This document shows positions 14,734 to 22,937 of a stretch of DNA of 36,637 bases, one piece after another. The position numbers were made by a program, and so were the translations under genes. The notes beneath the pieces were generated by a model. It made no database searches. It had not been told where the DNA came from and worked only from the letters and a program-made list of their open reading frames with translations. Each line of letters starts with the position of its first letter. The stretch's first letter is position 1. Source of the stretch: a virus; the IMG/VR virus record IMGVR_UViG_3300032093_000403, positions 1 through 36,637 of that record, one strand, 5' to 3'.

Positions 14734-16014
14734 ATGGCAAACGCATTTAGTAAGGAAGAAAGAGTAGCATTTGAGGACATCCTTGAAGGTTTCCAAGACG
14801 CATTGGTTTTGTCTCGTCATGTCAACATCTACAACACAGATCAGACAATGATGGAACGCGCCAATAACACCATTTGGCGGCCACAGCCTTATATCGCTCA
14901 GTCGATCAACAGCACACCTGGTACGCCAATCTCTGGCTACCAAGGCATGACTCAGTTGGCCGTTCCTGCAACTCTGGGTTTCAGCAAAACAGTTCCTTGG
15001 GAAATGACTACCCTTGAATTGCGCGATGCTTTGCAAGAAGGTCGTTTGGGTGAAAGCGCCAAGCAAAAACTGGCATCTGACATCAACGTGGCCATCATGA
15101 ACTCTGCTGCTACTTTGGGTTCTTTGGTTGTCCCTATTGGTGCTGCTGCTGGTGACTATGATGATGTCGCCTTGTGCGATGCCATCATGAACGAGCAAGG
15201 CGTTCCTGACTATGATCGTTTCATGGCTTTGTCTAGCCGTGACTACAACGGTCTGGCCGGTAACTTGTCTCAAGCCAGCCGTTCGTTTGGCAATGCCAAG
15301 TCTGACAAGGCATACGAGCGCAATTACGTTGGCATGGTCGCAGGTTTTGATACCTACAAGATGGACTATGCAAACCGTCAAGCTGCTGCTGCTGGTGGTG
15401 GCTCAATCACCATCGACACAAGCGGTGCAGGCACACAAGCCAACTATGCTCCTGAAGCCACTTCCACAGCAGTGGGCGGTCAAATCAACGTAGACAACCG
15501 CTTTCAGACTGTGACTGTCTCCTCGACTACTAGCGTGGCCGCAGGCGATGCATTCAAGATTGCTGGCGTATATGCTGTGCATCACATCACCAAGCAAAGC
15601 ACTGGTCAATTAAAGACTTTCCGTGTTGTGTCTGTTGATTCTGCCACCACAATGACCATCACACCTCCAATCATTGGCGCTCAAGCTGGTGCTACTGACG
15701 CGCAAAAGCAATATAAGAATGTGGAAGTCGATCCAGCTTCCAACACTTCTGCTATTACTTTCTTGAACGTCAACGCAGCCTCTGTGAACGTGTTTTGGCA
15801 GCGTGATTCCTTAGAAATCTTGCCTGGCCGTTACGCAGTGCCTTCTGACGCTGGTGTCGCAGTGATGCGTGCAAGCACAGACCAAGGCATTGAGTTGGTC
15901 TTGCAGAAGTTCTATGACATCGACAGCATGACCATCAAATACCGTATGGACACATTGTTCGGTGTGGTTAACAAGAACCCTGAGATGTCGGGCATTCTGC
16001 TGTTTAACCAGTAA
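14734..16014 (+). CDS. Major capsid protein (P22 coat gp5-like)
   Basis: A 426-residue protein, against 430 in P22 gp5. Diagnostic similarities are NTIWRP near residue 50, an ELRDA segment near 95, GSLVVPIG near 130, and INVDNRFQTVTVSSTTSVAA near 250, which parallels the VNVDNRFATVTLSATTG of P22 coat. ITFLNVNAASVNVFWQRDSL near 345 parallels the '[20 protein letters not shown]' segment of P22. The fold is therefore HK97 with the inserted domain of the P22 type. Codon use is T-rich and appears suited to high expression, and a strong AGGAG and a downstream terminator frame the gene. Confidence 0.93.
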   Translation: MANAFSKEERVAFEDILEGFQDALVLSRHVNIYNTDQTMMERANNTIWRPQPYIAQSINSTPGTPISGYQGMTQLAVPATLGFSKTVPWEMTTLELRDALQEGRLGESAKQKLASDINVAIMNSAATLGSLVVPIGAAAGDYDDVALCDAIMNEQGVPDYDRFMALSSRDYNGLAGNLSQASRSFGNAKSDKAYERNYVGMVAGFDTYKMDYANRQAAAAGGGSITIDTSGAGTQANYAPEATSTAVGGQINVDNRFQTVTVSSTTSVAAGDAFKIAGVYAVHHITKQSTGQLKTFRVVSVDSATTMTITPPIIGAQAGATDAQKQYKNVEVDPASNTSAITFLNVNAASVNVFWQRDSLEILPGRYAVPSDAGVAVMRASTDQGIELVLQKFYDIDSMTIKYRMDTLFGVVNKNPEMSGILLFNQ

Positions 16015-16027
16015 TCTGTAAAAGACG

Positions 16028-16051
16028 GGGGAGCTTCGGCTCCCCTTTCTT
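16028..16051 (+). terminator. Intrinsic terminator after the coat gene
   Basis: GGGGAGC-TTCG-GCTCCCC: a perfect 7-bp stem closed by a UUCG tetraloop, followed by TTTCTT. It lies 14 bases after the coat stop codon and before the Shine-Dalgarno of the next gene. It would limit transcription of downstream genes relative to coat. Confidence 0.9.
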
Positions 16052-16065
16052 AATAGGAGCGCATC

Positions 16066-16236
16066 ATGCCATTAACCAAAGGTTATTCAAGCAAGTCTAT
16101 CGGCGAGAATATCAAGATGGAAAAGAAGTCCGGCAAGCCAATAAAGCAGGCTGTGGCCATCGCATTGAACGTGGCGACCAAAGCAGCAAAGGCCGCAGGG
16201 AAACCTAGCAAAGCGCCAAAGAAGGCCATGAAATGA
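16066..16236 (+). CDS. Small basic protein, DUF6496-like
   Basis: A 56-residue lysine-rich protein starting MPLTKGYSSKSIGENIKMEK, with a helical KQAVAIALNVATKAAKAA middle. The opening and the 'GKPxKQAVAIAL' pattern match the DUF6496 family, found in many phages and of unknown role. ATAGGAG lies upstream of the ATG. The stop overlaps the next start (ATGA). High positive charge suggests DNA or capsid-interior binding. Confidence 0.75.
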   Translation: MPLTKGYSSKSIGENIKMEKKSGKPIKQAVAIALNVATKAAKAAGKPSKAPKKAMK

Positions 16237-16409
16237 AGGCCGGTCTGTACGCCAACATTCATGCCAAGCGTGAGCGCATTGCAGACCAAAAGGCCGCAGG
16301 CAAAACGCCTGAGCGCATGCGCAAACCTGGAACAAAGGGCGCACCTACGGTTGCAGCTTTTAAAGCCGCAGCAAAAACAGCCAAGCCAATGAAAAGAAAG
16401 GCCAAATGA
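16233..16409 (+). CDS. Small basic protein (58 aa)
   Basis: A 58-residue protein starting MKAGLYANIHAKRERIADQK and ending KTAKPMKRKAK; about a third of residues are Lys or Arg. The 'GLYANIHAKRxRI...G.MRKPGxKGAPT' pattern recurs in many phages, to my knowledge without an assigned function. Its start and stop overlap both neighbours (ATGA each side), so the three small genes here are one translational unit. It may coat DNA or be packaged in the head. Confidence 0.7.
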   Translation: MKAGLYANIHAKRERIADQKAAGKTPERMRKPGTKGAPTVAAFKAAAKTAKPMKRKAK

Positions 16410-16693
16410 TGCAAGACATCATTCTCATGCCAAGATACTCAAAGAATAAAAAGCCAGTCAAAGTGCGCAAGCCATCCAAGCCAATTGACGGTATCAACCA
16501 CCGACTGTTGAGAGAGCAAGCCGAGGCAGCTACCAAAGCCGCAGAATATCAGGCCATCATGCCCGAGGACAATGCATTGCCAACCCGCGAGGAACTTGAG
16601 GCAAAGGCCACAGAATTAGGAATTCGCTTTGATGGTCGCACAAAAGATAAAAAACTGGGACAATTGATCCAAGTCAGATTGACTGGAGAATGA
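16406..16693 (+). CDS. Small protein with C-terminal HeH/SAP-like segment
   Basis: A 95-residue protein. The N-terminus is basic (SKNKKPVKVRKPSKP). Residues 58-93 (LPTREELEAKATELGIRFDG...DKKLGQLI) have the helix-extended loop-helix pattern (…L..A.ELGI..DG…..L...I) of HeH/LEM-SAP domains known from phage head or tail proteins. The ATG overlaps the previous stop. A role in the head-to-tail region is plausible from position, upstream of the gp4-like gene, but not shown. Confidence 0.65.
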   Translation: MMQDIILMPRYSKNKKPVKVRKPSKPIDGINHRLLREQAEAATKAAEYQAIMPEDNALPTREELEAKATELGIRFDGRTKDKKLGQLIQVRLTGE

Positions 16694-16694
16694 C

Positions 16695-17036
16695 ATGGAT
16701 TTATCGCAAATTGAGGCCATCCTCAATCAAAATAACAGTAAAAATTTTGTAAAAAGAATTTTATTGCCAGAAGCGTACCCAACATTACAAGAAAACAAAA
16801 ATCAAGTTGCGACGCACAAAATGGCATGGGGAGAATCCGATGGAAAATATTATGTTTTTCCAACTGTTATGCAAGAAAAAACAGGAAAATTAAAAGATTA
16901 CGGGAAAGATGCTTTTGATGTTGCTATGAAACGTCAAGAATTTATCTCGTTTGACAATCCAAAAGATGCCGAGGCTTTTTCAAAAAATTACAAAGCCTAT
17001 TGGGACAAAATAGGTTTTAAACCAGGAGTAAAATAA
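16695..17036 (+). CDS. Phage protein of unknown function (113 aa), AT-rich
   Basis: A 113-residue protein. Residues 38-105 (THKMAWGESDGKYYVFPTVM … FDNPKDAEAFSKNYKAYWDK) resemble a small module often found at the ends of phage virion or lysozyme proteins, where the pattern is 'xxM...DGxxxxxPTV ... IFDxPEAAxxY'. That match is from memory of the family pattern. The gene is clearly AT-richer than its neighbours, with many AAA and TTT codons, suggesting recent insertion between the basic proteins and gp4. Confidence 0.65.
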   Translation: MDLSQIEAILNQNNSKNFVKRILLPEAYPTLQENKNQVATHKMAWGESDGKYYVFPTVMQEKTGKLKDYGKDAFDVAMKRQEFISFDNPKDAEAFSKNYKAYWDKIGFKPGVK

Positions 17037-17037
17037 A

Positions 17038-17520
17038 ATGGGATGGACCAAGCGCCAATTTATCGAGCAGGCCTTTGAGGAGATTGGCCTTGCATCCTAC
17101 GCCTTTGATCTTACACCTGAACAATTACAGTCTGCGCTGCGTAGACTTGACACCATGATTGCTGCATGGAATGCCTTAGGCATTCGTATTGGCTACCCGT
17201 TGCCATCCAGCCCACAGGATAGTGATCTGGATGAGGAAACCAACGTGCCTGACAGCGCATATGAATCTATCTACACCAACTTGGCGATTAAACTGGCTCC
17301 GTCTTATGGCAAGCAAGTTATGCCTGACACAAAGGCAACGGCTAAGGAATCGTACAACACACTTTTGTCTCGCGCTGCTATGCCAATGGAGCAGCAGATG
17401 CCAGGCACAATGCCATCCGGCGCAGGCAACAAACCTTGGCGCGTCTATGACGATCCATTTTTACGGCAACCATACGATCCATTGCTTGCAGGTCAAGATG
17501 GACCAATTGAATACAACTAA
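17038..17520 (+). CDS. Tail accessory factor / DNA stabilisation protein (P22 gp4-like)
   Basis: A 160-residue protein, against 166 in P22 gp4. The N-terminus MGWTKRQFIEQAFEEIGLAS, followed by LTPEQLQSALRRLDTMIAAWNALGIRIGY, is characteristic of the P22_Tail-4 family. The later segment ESIYTNLAIKLAPSYGKQVM is also typical. gp4 binds under the portal and closes the head after packaging. AGGAG lies upstream of the ATG. Confidence 0.9.
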   Translation: MGWTKRQFIEQAFEEIGLASYAFDLTPEQLQSALRRLDTMIAAWNALGIRIGYPLPSSPQDSDLDEETNVPDSAYESIYTNLAIKLAPSYGKQVMPDTKATAKESYNTLLSRAAMPMEQQMPGTMPSGAGNKPWRVYDDPFLRQPYDPLLAGQDGPIEYN

Positions 17521-17528
17521 GGAACATC

Positions 17529-17984
17529 ATGCCAACAATCAATCAACTCGCAAGTCTAACGCAGGTTTCAGGTGGAGACCAACTTCCAATTTATGTCCCC
17601 AATAATGGTGACGCACGTAAAGTTTCGGTCAGCCAACTCTTGCAATATTTCCAGACCACTTTTGCGGCTCCGACTGTAGCCACCAACCTTTACACTCCAG
17701 GCACAGGATTTAATGTCACCGTCCCGACTCCTGTAAGTGAACAGCAATGGATGATCATTCAGCCTGCTGGGACACTGGCCGCAGGCACAATTACGCTGCC
17801 TTTGAACACTGGCACCCCTGACGGCACACAAGTGCTAGTTACAACAACTCAGATCATTACATCTTTTACTCTGGCGCTCAATGGGGCATCTAATGCATAT
17901 GGCGCACCAACTACACTAGCTGCCAATGCATTTTTCACCATGCGCTTTTATCAAGCTACAAACAGCTGGTATCGCGTTGCTTAA
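17529..17984 (+). CDS. Putative virion-associated protein (151 aa)
   Basis: A 151-residue protein starting MPTINQLASLTQVSGGDQLP. The first 40 residues resemble the short opening domain of phage proteins that read 'LPxxxxVSxGDxLPIYxxxNGDxRKxSVSQL', commonly found near head-tail joining genes. The rest is Thr/Ala/Gly-rich, predicted beta-strand, ending in NAFFTMRFYQATNSWYRVA like a decoration or fibre domain. AAGGAA precedes the ATG. Position between gp4 and gp10 suggests a tail or head surface protein. Confidence 0.6.
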   Translation: MPTINQLASLTQVSGGDQLPIYVPNNGDARKVSVSQLLQYFQTTFAAPTVATNLYTPGTGFNVTVPTPVSEQQWMIIQPAGTLAAGTITLPLNTGTPDGTQVLVTTTQIITSFTLALNGASNAYGAPTTLAANAFFTMRFYQATNSWYRVA

Positions 17985-18000
17985 TTTTTAGGAGAAAACC

Positions 18001-18294
18001 ATGTCAGTAGTCAATCAATTTAGCCAACGCCTTGGCTCTAACCAAGTTGTTACGCCAGCAGTAGCATCTGCAAGCATCACTATTAACCAACAAGATAAAG
18101 CAGTTCGTTTGGTTAACAGTGGGGCAAATATTTGTTACGTTCGCATCGGTGGCGGTGCTGCAACAACCGCTGATATTCCAGTGCGCGCTAACAGCGAGAT
18201 CATTATTCGCAAGTCTACCGAGGATACCGAACTGGCTCACATCTCAGCTTCTGGCACCACACTGAACGTGGCCACAGGAGAAGGTGGCATTTAA
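18001..18294 (+). CDS. Putative small virion protein (97 aa)
   Basis: A 97-residue predicted beta-sandwich protein with VRLVNSGANICYVRIGG (about residues 36-52), PVRANSEIIIRKS and a C-terminal SASGTTLNVATGEGG. This pattern is common in phage structural clusters as a small decoration-like protein, but no tested homologue is known to me. AGGAG lies before the ATG. Its last base is the first base of the next ATG. Confidence 0.6.
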   Translation: MSVVNQFSQRLGSNQVVTPAVASASITINQQDKAVRLVNSGANICYVRIGGGAATTADIPVRANSEIIIRKSTEDTELAHISASGTTLNVATGEGGI

Positions 18295-18578
18295 TGGCTA
18301 CCAAAGACACTCGCCTTGCTCGAATTGGAGTTGATGGCTATAACAAGCCCAAGCGCACGCCTTCGCATCCGACTAAAAGCCACGTTGTTGTAGCAAAGTC
18401 TGGGGATCAAGTGAAGACTATCCGTTTTGGTCAGCAAGGTGTGTCTGGATCACCAAAGAAAGAAGGCGAGTCAAAATCAAGCCAAACCCGTCGGGAATCA
18501 TTTAAGGCTAGGCATGCAGAAAATATTGCCAAGGGCAAAATGAGTGCAGCTTACTGGGCCAATAAGGTTAAGTGGTAA
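18294..18578 (+). CDS. Small basic protein (94 aa)
   Basis: A 94-residue basic protein. The central VKTIRFGQQGVSGSP and C-terminal SFKARHAENIAKGKMSAAYW form a pattern found repeatedly in phages of aquatic bacteria, function unknown to me. The start codon overlaps the preceding stop (TAATG), indicating coupling. The Lys/Arg content suggests nucleic-acid or virion-interior contact. Confidence 0.65.
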   Translation: MATKDTRLARIGVDGYNKPKRTPSHPTKSHVVVAKSGDQVKTIRFGQQGVSGSPKKEGESKSSQTRRESFKARHAENIAKGKMSAAYWANKVKW

Positions 18579-18580
18579 AA

Positions 18581-19987
18581 ATGCAAATACAAATACTTAA
18601 CGGAATTTATGCTGATGCAACACCAGAGCTGCGCACCGCTTATCCTGTCAATATGGTTCCGGTGCCAAAGCAGTCTGGTATCAGCAACGGATTCTTGCGC
18701 CCAGGCGATGGCATTGTAGCCAACGGTACAGGCCCAGGCATTGATCGAGGTGGTATTAATTGGAAAGACGTTTGCTATCGCGTAATGGGAACCAATTTAG
18801 TTGAGATTGATAGCAACGGCGCAGTAACTATTTTGGGCAATGTTGGCGGTCCAACCGACACCTTGGTGACGATGGATTATAGTTTTGACCGTTTGGTTAT
18901 CGCCAGCGGTGGCAGACTCTACTATTGGGATGAGATATCTCTAGTCCAAGTAACAGACCAAGATCTTGGCACTGTTCTTGATGTGGTCTGGGTGGATGGC
19001 TACTTCATGACCACCGATGGCGAGTTCTTAATCGTTACCGAGCTGTCAGACCCAACTCAGGTCAACCCGCTAAAGTATGGTAGCTCCGAGGTTGACCCAG
19101 ATCCAGTGGTCGCACTGCTTAAACTGCGCAATGAGGTCTATGCATTGAATCGCAACACCATTGAGGTGTTCGATAACGTTGGCGGGGATTTATTCCCATT
19201 TGCACGTATTGATGGCGCACAAATACAAAAGGGTGTGATTGGGACTCAAGGTTGCTGCGTTTATATTGATCGCATTGCATTTTTAGGTGGTGGCAGAAAT
19301 GAATCTCCTGGCATTTATGTTGGTGCAGCAGCTACTACCCAGAAGATCAGCACCCAAGAGATTGATGAGCTGCTGCTGACCTATACTGAAGCGCAGTTAG
19401 CCACAGTCAAGCTAGAAGCCCGAAATGACAAGTCGCACCAGCACCTATATGTTCACTTGCCAGACCGCACTATCGTCTACGATGCAGCCGCATCTGAGGC
19501 TTTGAGCGATCAAGTATGGTTTACTCTTACCAGCACTCCAGTGGGCTTTTCACAATACCGTGCCAGAAATCTGGTTTGGGCATATAACAAGTGGCTGATT
19601 GGAGATCCACAGAGTAACTCTATTGGCTATCTTGTGCAAGACACTGGCCACCACTGGGGCCAGCAAGTACGCTGGGAATTTGGCACAATCATTGTTTACA
19701 ACGAGGGCAATGGCGCAATCTTTAACCGCTTAGAGTTGGTCAGTTTGACTGGCAGCATAGCGCTCGGCAAGAATCCGCAGATCAGCACCAGCTACAGCAT
19801 AGATGGCTTGTCCTACAGTCAAGATCGCAGCATTGCTGTTGGAACCATTGGGAACACTGCAAAGCGATTGGCATGGTTTCAGCAAGGGCACATGCGCAAC
19901 TGGCGAATACAGAGATTCCGTGGCGACAGCGATGCACATGTTTCTTTTGTTCGATTAGAAGCTCAGATTGAGGCGTTGGCATACTGA
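18581..19987 (+). CDS. DNA stabilisation / tail hub protein (P22 gp10-like)
   Basis: A 468-residue protein, against 472 in P22 gp10. The opening (MQIQILNGIYADATPELRTA then YPVNMVPVPKQSG...GFLRPGDGI) parallels the 'LPVNMLATPKE...YLRSFPGI' region of P22 gp10. The rest shows beta-propeller-like repeats with GGRLYYWDE and VVWVDGYFMTTDGEF. It forms the hexameric tail hub below gp4 and carries the tailspikes. ATG 18581 is chosen from the match to the gp10 N-terminus; a GTG at 18572 is also in frame and has a nearer AAGG. Confidence 0.88.
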   Translation: MQIQILNGIYADATPELRTAYPVNMVPVPKQSGISNGFLRPGDGIVANGTGPGIDRGGINWKDVCYRVMGTNLVEIDSNGAVTILGNVGGPTDTLVTMDYSFDRLVIASGGRLYYWDEISLVQVTDQDLGTVLDVVWVDGYFMTTDGEFLIVTELSDPTQVNPLKYGSSEVDPDPVVALLKLRNEVYALNRNTIEVFDNVGGDLFPFARIDGAQIQKGVIGTQGCCVYIDRIAFLGGGRNESPGIYVGAAATTQKISTQEIDELLLTYTEAQLATVKLEARNDKSHQHLYVHLPDRTIVYDAAASEALSDQVWFTLTSTPVGFSQYRARNLVWAYNKWLIGDPQSNSIGYLVQDTGHHWGQQVRWEFGTIIVYNEGNGAIFNRLELVSLTGSIALGKNPQISTSYSIDGLSYSQDRSIAVGTIGNTAKRLAWFQQGHMRNWRIQRFRGDSDAHVSFVRLEAQIEALAY

Positions 19988-22014
19988 TGGCAACCGCACC
20001 CGTCTCTCGCAAGCTCAACCTGACACGCGATCAGCTTGCGCAATTCTTGACTGACCAGCAGCAGATCAGGCAGTTTGAATTGTTGTTTTCCACGGTTGAT
20101 GCTATTGCTCCTGATGTAGTTAATGAGGTCAAGATAGAGGCAGGAAGTGCTCAAGCAACTGCAAATGAGGCATTAGCTGAACTTGCACGTTTAGCAGATG
20201 CTGTTGAGTTACTAACGGCTGCGCCAGTCATCGAGAACAATAACTCGGTGGTGACCGATTACATTGACTTCAATACCACCACACCAGTGCCTGCCCTTAA
20301 AGTCGGACGCATGCATTGGAATGGCGGCTATACCCTGAATCTGGAGATGACTCCGAATGTCAATCAAGCTATTGGTGAGTCACAGTATTACTATCTAAAA
20401 GCAACGGCAACCATTACCAAAGGCCAGTTGGTAATGTTTGACGGTGGTGTTGGTTCTTCTGGAGTGATTCAAGGCAAGCCAGCTACCGGCGTGACTAACG
20501 GCCAATACATTATGGGTATTGCAGCCGAGAATATTGCAAATAATGCTTTTGGCCTGGTAGCTAGCTTTGGTGTAGTGCGTGGGTTTGATACTACTGGCAC
20601 ACCATATGGCGAAGTCTGGGCTGATGGCGATATTCTGTACTACAACCCGTCTTACGTTGGCGGGTTAACCAAAAATCTACCGCCAGCGCCGACACCTCAC
20701 GTTGTTGTGGCGGCTGTTGTAAATGCTGGACCAGCAGGCTCTGGCTCTGTTTTTGTCAGAGTGCAAGCTGAGCCGTTGGTGAGTCAGCTCTCGGATGTTT
20801 TCATTAGCGGCATAGCTAACGGAGACCTTCTTCAGTACGATTCTGTACAACAACGCTGGGAAAACGTGCCTGCGTCAACGCTGCCAGTCGGAACGGCCAC
20901 CAATCTAGCAGGCGGCGCAACAGGATCAGTGCCGTATCAATCTGCATCGAGTAATACCGCAATGCTGCCCATTGGCACCGCATTGCAGGTACTCAAAGTC
21001 AACGCAGGCGCAACAGCACCTCAGTGGGTTAGCGGCGCGGCTTTGACTAAAACAGATGACACCAACGTCACGCTGACGTTAGGTGGCACGCCAGCTACGT
21101 CGCTGTTGGCTGCAACATCATTGACTCTGGGTTGGACAGGCCAATTAGGGCTAACTCGCGGTGGAACTAACGCCAGTTTGACTGCATCTGCCGGTTCAGT
21201 AGCTTATTCGACTGCTAGTGCTCTGGCATTAAATACTGCTGGCAGTTCTGGCGATTGGCTTAAAAGTGCAGGAACTGCTGCGCCTACTTGGACAGCTCCC
21301 GCTGCCTTGACCAAAACGGATGATACTAATGTCACATTAACACTTGGCGGCAGCGCCAGCACTGCGCTATTAAACGCTGCGTCTTTAACGCTTGGTTGGA
21401 CAGGGCAGCTTGCAACTACAAGAGGCGGCACAGGTACAGCGACAACATTTACCGCAGGATCAGTTGTGTTTGCTGGCGCGTCAGGCGTTTACAGCCAAGA
21501 TAACGCCAACTTTTTTTGGGACGATACGAATAATCGACTTGGCCTTGGTAATGTTGCGCCAGCTTGCGCTCTTGACGTAACTGGTGGCATTCAAACTAGT
21601 CGCACTGGCGTAACTTCGCCAGCAACAACGGATGGCAACATTTTTTCAGGTACGTATACACCACAACAATTATCTATTGGCGGCATTGCTCAAAACACTA
21701 ACGTCGACGCTGTTACTTATCAATTGGCTCAATATATGAGGGTTGGTAATATGGTCACGGTTAGTGGGCGCGTGGATATTGACGCAACCGCAACTGGGAA
21801 TACGATAGTTCAGTTTAGTGTGCCTATCGCGTCTAATTTTAGTAGTACCGCCCAAGGTGCGGGGACAGCGGCATTTACAAGCGCCACGGTTGCCAATAAT
21901 TCATTTGCAAGGTTGTCGGCACAAACTACCGATGACTGTATATTTTTACAATGCAATTCAACTAACACAGCGTCTGTGTCATGGTTTTATAATTTTACTT
22001 ACAGGATTATTTAA
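19987..22014 (+). CDS. Large tail fibre / receptor-binding protein
   Basis: A 675-residue protein. Residues 1-85 are helical and basic, then acidic, and may attach to the tail hub. Residues 90-290 contain beta-rich segments (HWNGGYTLNLEM, GQLVMFDGGVGSSGVIQGKP). Residues 350-500 contain two tandem copies of a unit including TLGWTGQLxxTRGGT. A C-terminal domain from about residue 560 (YTPQQLSIGGI...MVTVSGRVDID) is a beta-sandwich of the receptor-binding type. ATG overlaps the gp10 stop. In P22 the gene after gp10 encodes the needle gp26; this fibre occupies that place, so the needle may be missing or replaced. Confidence 0.8.
   Translation: MATAPVSRKLNLTRDQLAQFLTDQQQIRQFELLFSTVDAIAPDVVNEVKIEAGSAQATANEALAELARLADAVELLTAAPVIENNNSVVTDYIDFNTTTPVPALKVGRMHWNGGYTLNLEMTPNVNQAIGESQYYYLKATATITKGQLVMFDGGVGSSGVIQGKPATGVTNGQYIMGIAAENIANNAFGLVASFGVVRGFDTTGTPYGEVWADGDILYYNPSYVGGLTKNLPPAPTPHVVVAAVVNAGPAGSGSVFVRVQAEPLVSQLSDVFISGIANGDLLQYDSVQQRWENVPASTLPVGTATNLAGGATGSVPYQSASSNTAMLPIGTALQVLKVNAGATAPQWVSGAALTKTDDTNVTLTLGGTPATSLLAATSLTLGWTGQLGLTRGGTNASLTASAGSVAYSTASALALNTAGSSGDWLKSAGTAAPTWTAPAALTKTDDTNVTLTLGGSASTALLNAASLTLGWTGQLATTRGGTGTATTFTAGSVVFAGASGVYSQDNANFFWDDTNNRLGLGNVAPACALDVTGGIQTSRTGVTSPATTDGNIFSGTYTPQQLSIGGIAQNTNVDAVTYQLAQYMRVGNMVTVSGRVDIDATATGNTIVQFSVPIASNFSSTAQGAGTAAFTSATVANNSFARLSAQTTDDCIFLQCNSTNTASVSWFYNFTYRII
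21040..21495 (+). repeat. Two tandem 88-residue units in the fibre gene
   Basis: The segment beginning ALTKTDDTNVTLTLGG occurs at 21040 and again at 21304, 264 bases (88 codons) apart. Similarity extends over about 64 residues, including SLTLGWTGQL and TRGGT. The DNA of the two copies has drifted at third positions, so the duplication is not recent. Confidence 0.8.
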
Positions 22015-22173
22015 ATGATTGATTCGGTAAAATTAGATTGGGTGAATCAAAAGATTACCGTTACGCTTGATAACAGCATAACAAAGGAATACACGCAAGT
22101 CGATAAGGAAGCATATATTGCCGACTACCCTGACCGTGTATCAGATGTCGTGGCAATGGGTTGGAATAATTAA
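22015..22173 (+). CDS. Small protein after the fibre (52 aa)
   Basis: A 52-residue acidic protein starting MIDSVKLDWVNQKITVTLDN, with an EAYIADYPDRVSDVVAMGW C-terminus. It starts immediately after the fibre stop codon (TAAATG), so it is translated by coupling. It could be a fibre chaperone or assembly factor because of its place, but nothing else supports that. No family recognised. Confidence 0.6.
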   Translation: MIDSVKLDWVNQKITVTLDNSITKEYTQVDKEAYIADYPDRVSDVVAMGWNN

Positions 22174-22184
22174 AGGACAAAAAA

Positions 22185-22520
22185 ATGACAGTCACAGTTA
22201 AACCCCTGATTAATTCAAAACAAATGGAGGCTGGACAGACAATCCAATATTCTGCCATTAATTGCGTAACTATTATTGACAAATTTACAGCCACCAACAC
22301 CAGTGCCAATAATGCGCTTATAAGCATTAATTTAGTAACAAGTGGAGACAATGCGGCAGTGTCAAACTTAATTGTCGATAATCGCGCAATTGCCCCAGAT
22401 GAGACTTATACATTCCCTGAATTGATTGGCCAAGTTTTAGCCTCTGGAAGTTTTATCTCAACTACTGGCACAGCAACATCGCTAACTATTCGAGCCTCTG
22501 GCCGCGAAATTACATCTTAA
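22185..22520 (+). CDS. Putative beta-sandwich virion protein (111 aa)
   Basis: A 111-residue protein, predicted nearly all beta-strand: CVTIIDKFTATNTSANNALI, SINLVTSGDN, TYTFPELIGQVLASG and SLTIRASG. The pattern is that of small phage proteins of the fibre and decoration type, with a hydrophobic core and Asn/Thr-rich loops. AAAGGA lies upstream of the ATG. Function unknown. Confidence 0.6.
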   Translation: MTVTVKPLINSKQMEAGQTIQYSAINCVTIIDKFTATNTSANNALISINLVTSGDNAAVSNLIVDNRAIAPDETYTFPELIGQVLASGSFISTTGTATSLTIRASGREITS

Positions 22521-22531
22521 AGGAAGACAGC

Positions 22532-22933
22532 ATGGACAAGTTTATGGTTATCCCAAAAGGTTTTTCAGGTTTGCCAATGGATGAGGAATTTATTAGCACA
22601 GCTGAAAACAAGAAAAACACCCAAGTGGTAATTGATGACTGGATGCTTGGTCCTGAGAATCCAAGCAATGAGCCAACGGACAATAAGGTCTACTGGGTTG
22701 CACTTGGCAAGGCCATGCAGGTAGACGAAAAAGAAGCTCGCCGCCGCCGATGCAGTAATTGTGAGTATTACGACAACAGCACCATGACACAAGCCAAGAT
22801 GGAGCGCATTCCACGCAACGACTGGGATACTGACGCAGGGTTCCGTGGCTACTGCAACAAGTTCGACTTTATCTGCCACGACTTGAGATCTTGCCAGGCA
22901 TGGGAAGAACGTGAATTTCAAATGGAAGATTGA
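22532..22933 (+). CDS. Cysteine-rich protein, possibly Fe-S (HiPIP-like) or zinc binding
   Basis: A 133-residue protein. The N-terminal half (FSGLPMDEEFISTAENK … YWVALGKAMQVDE) is unremarkable. The C-terminal half has CSNCEYYD near residue 73, then GYCNKFDF near 110, then CHDLRSCQAWEE near 118. The pattern CxxC…C…C-x-x-W recalls high-potential iron-sulfur proteins, which also end 'C-x-x-W/Y', but the spacing is not exact and zinc is as likely. Phage proteins with such clusters exist in aquatic metagenomes. AAGGAAG lies before the ATG. Confidence 0.6.
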   Translation: MDKFMVIPKGFSGLPMDEEFISTAENKKNTQVVIDDWMLGPENPSNEPTDNKVYWVALGKAMQVDEKEARRRRCSNCEYYDNSTMTQAKMERIPRNDWDTDAGFRGYCNKFDFICHDLRSCQAWEEREFQMED

Positions 22934-22937
22934 CCAA

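Noticed and set aside
14671-15381. Minus-strand open frame (236 codons) opposite the coat gene
   Set aside because: Coat is clearly the real gene by P22 similarity; the opposite frame has no recognisable domain or start signal.
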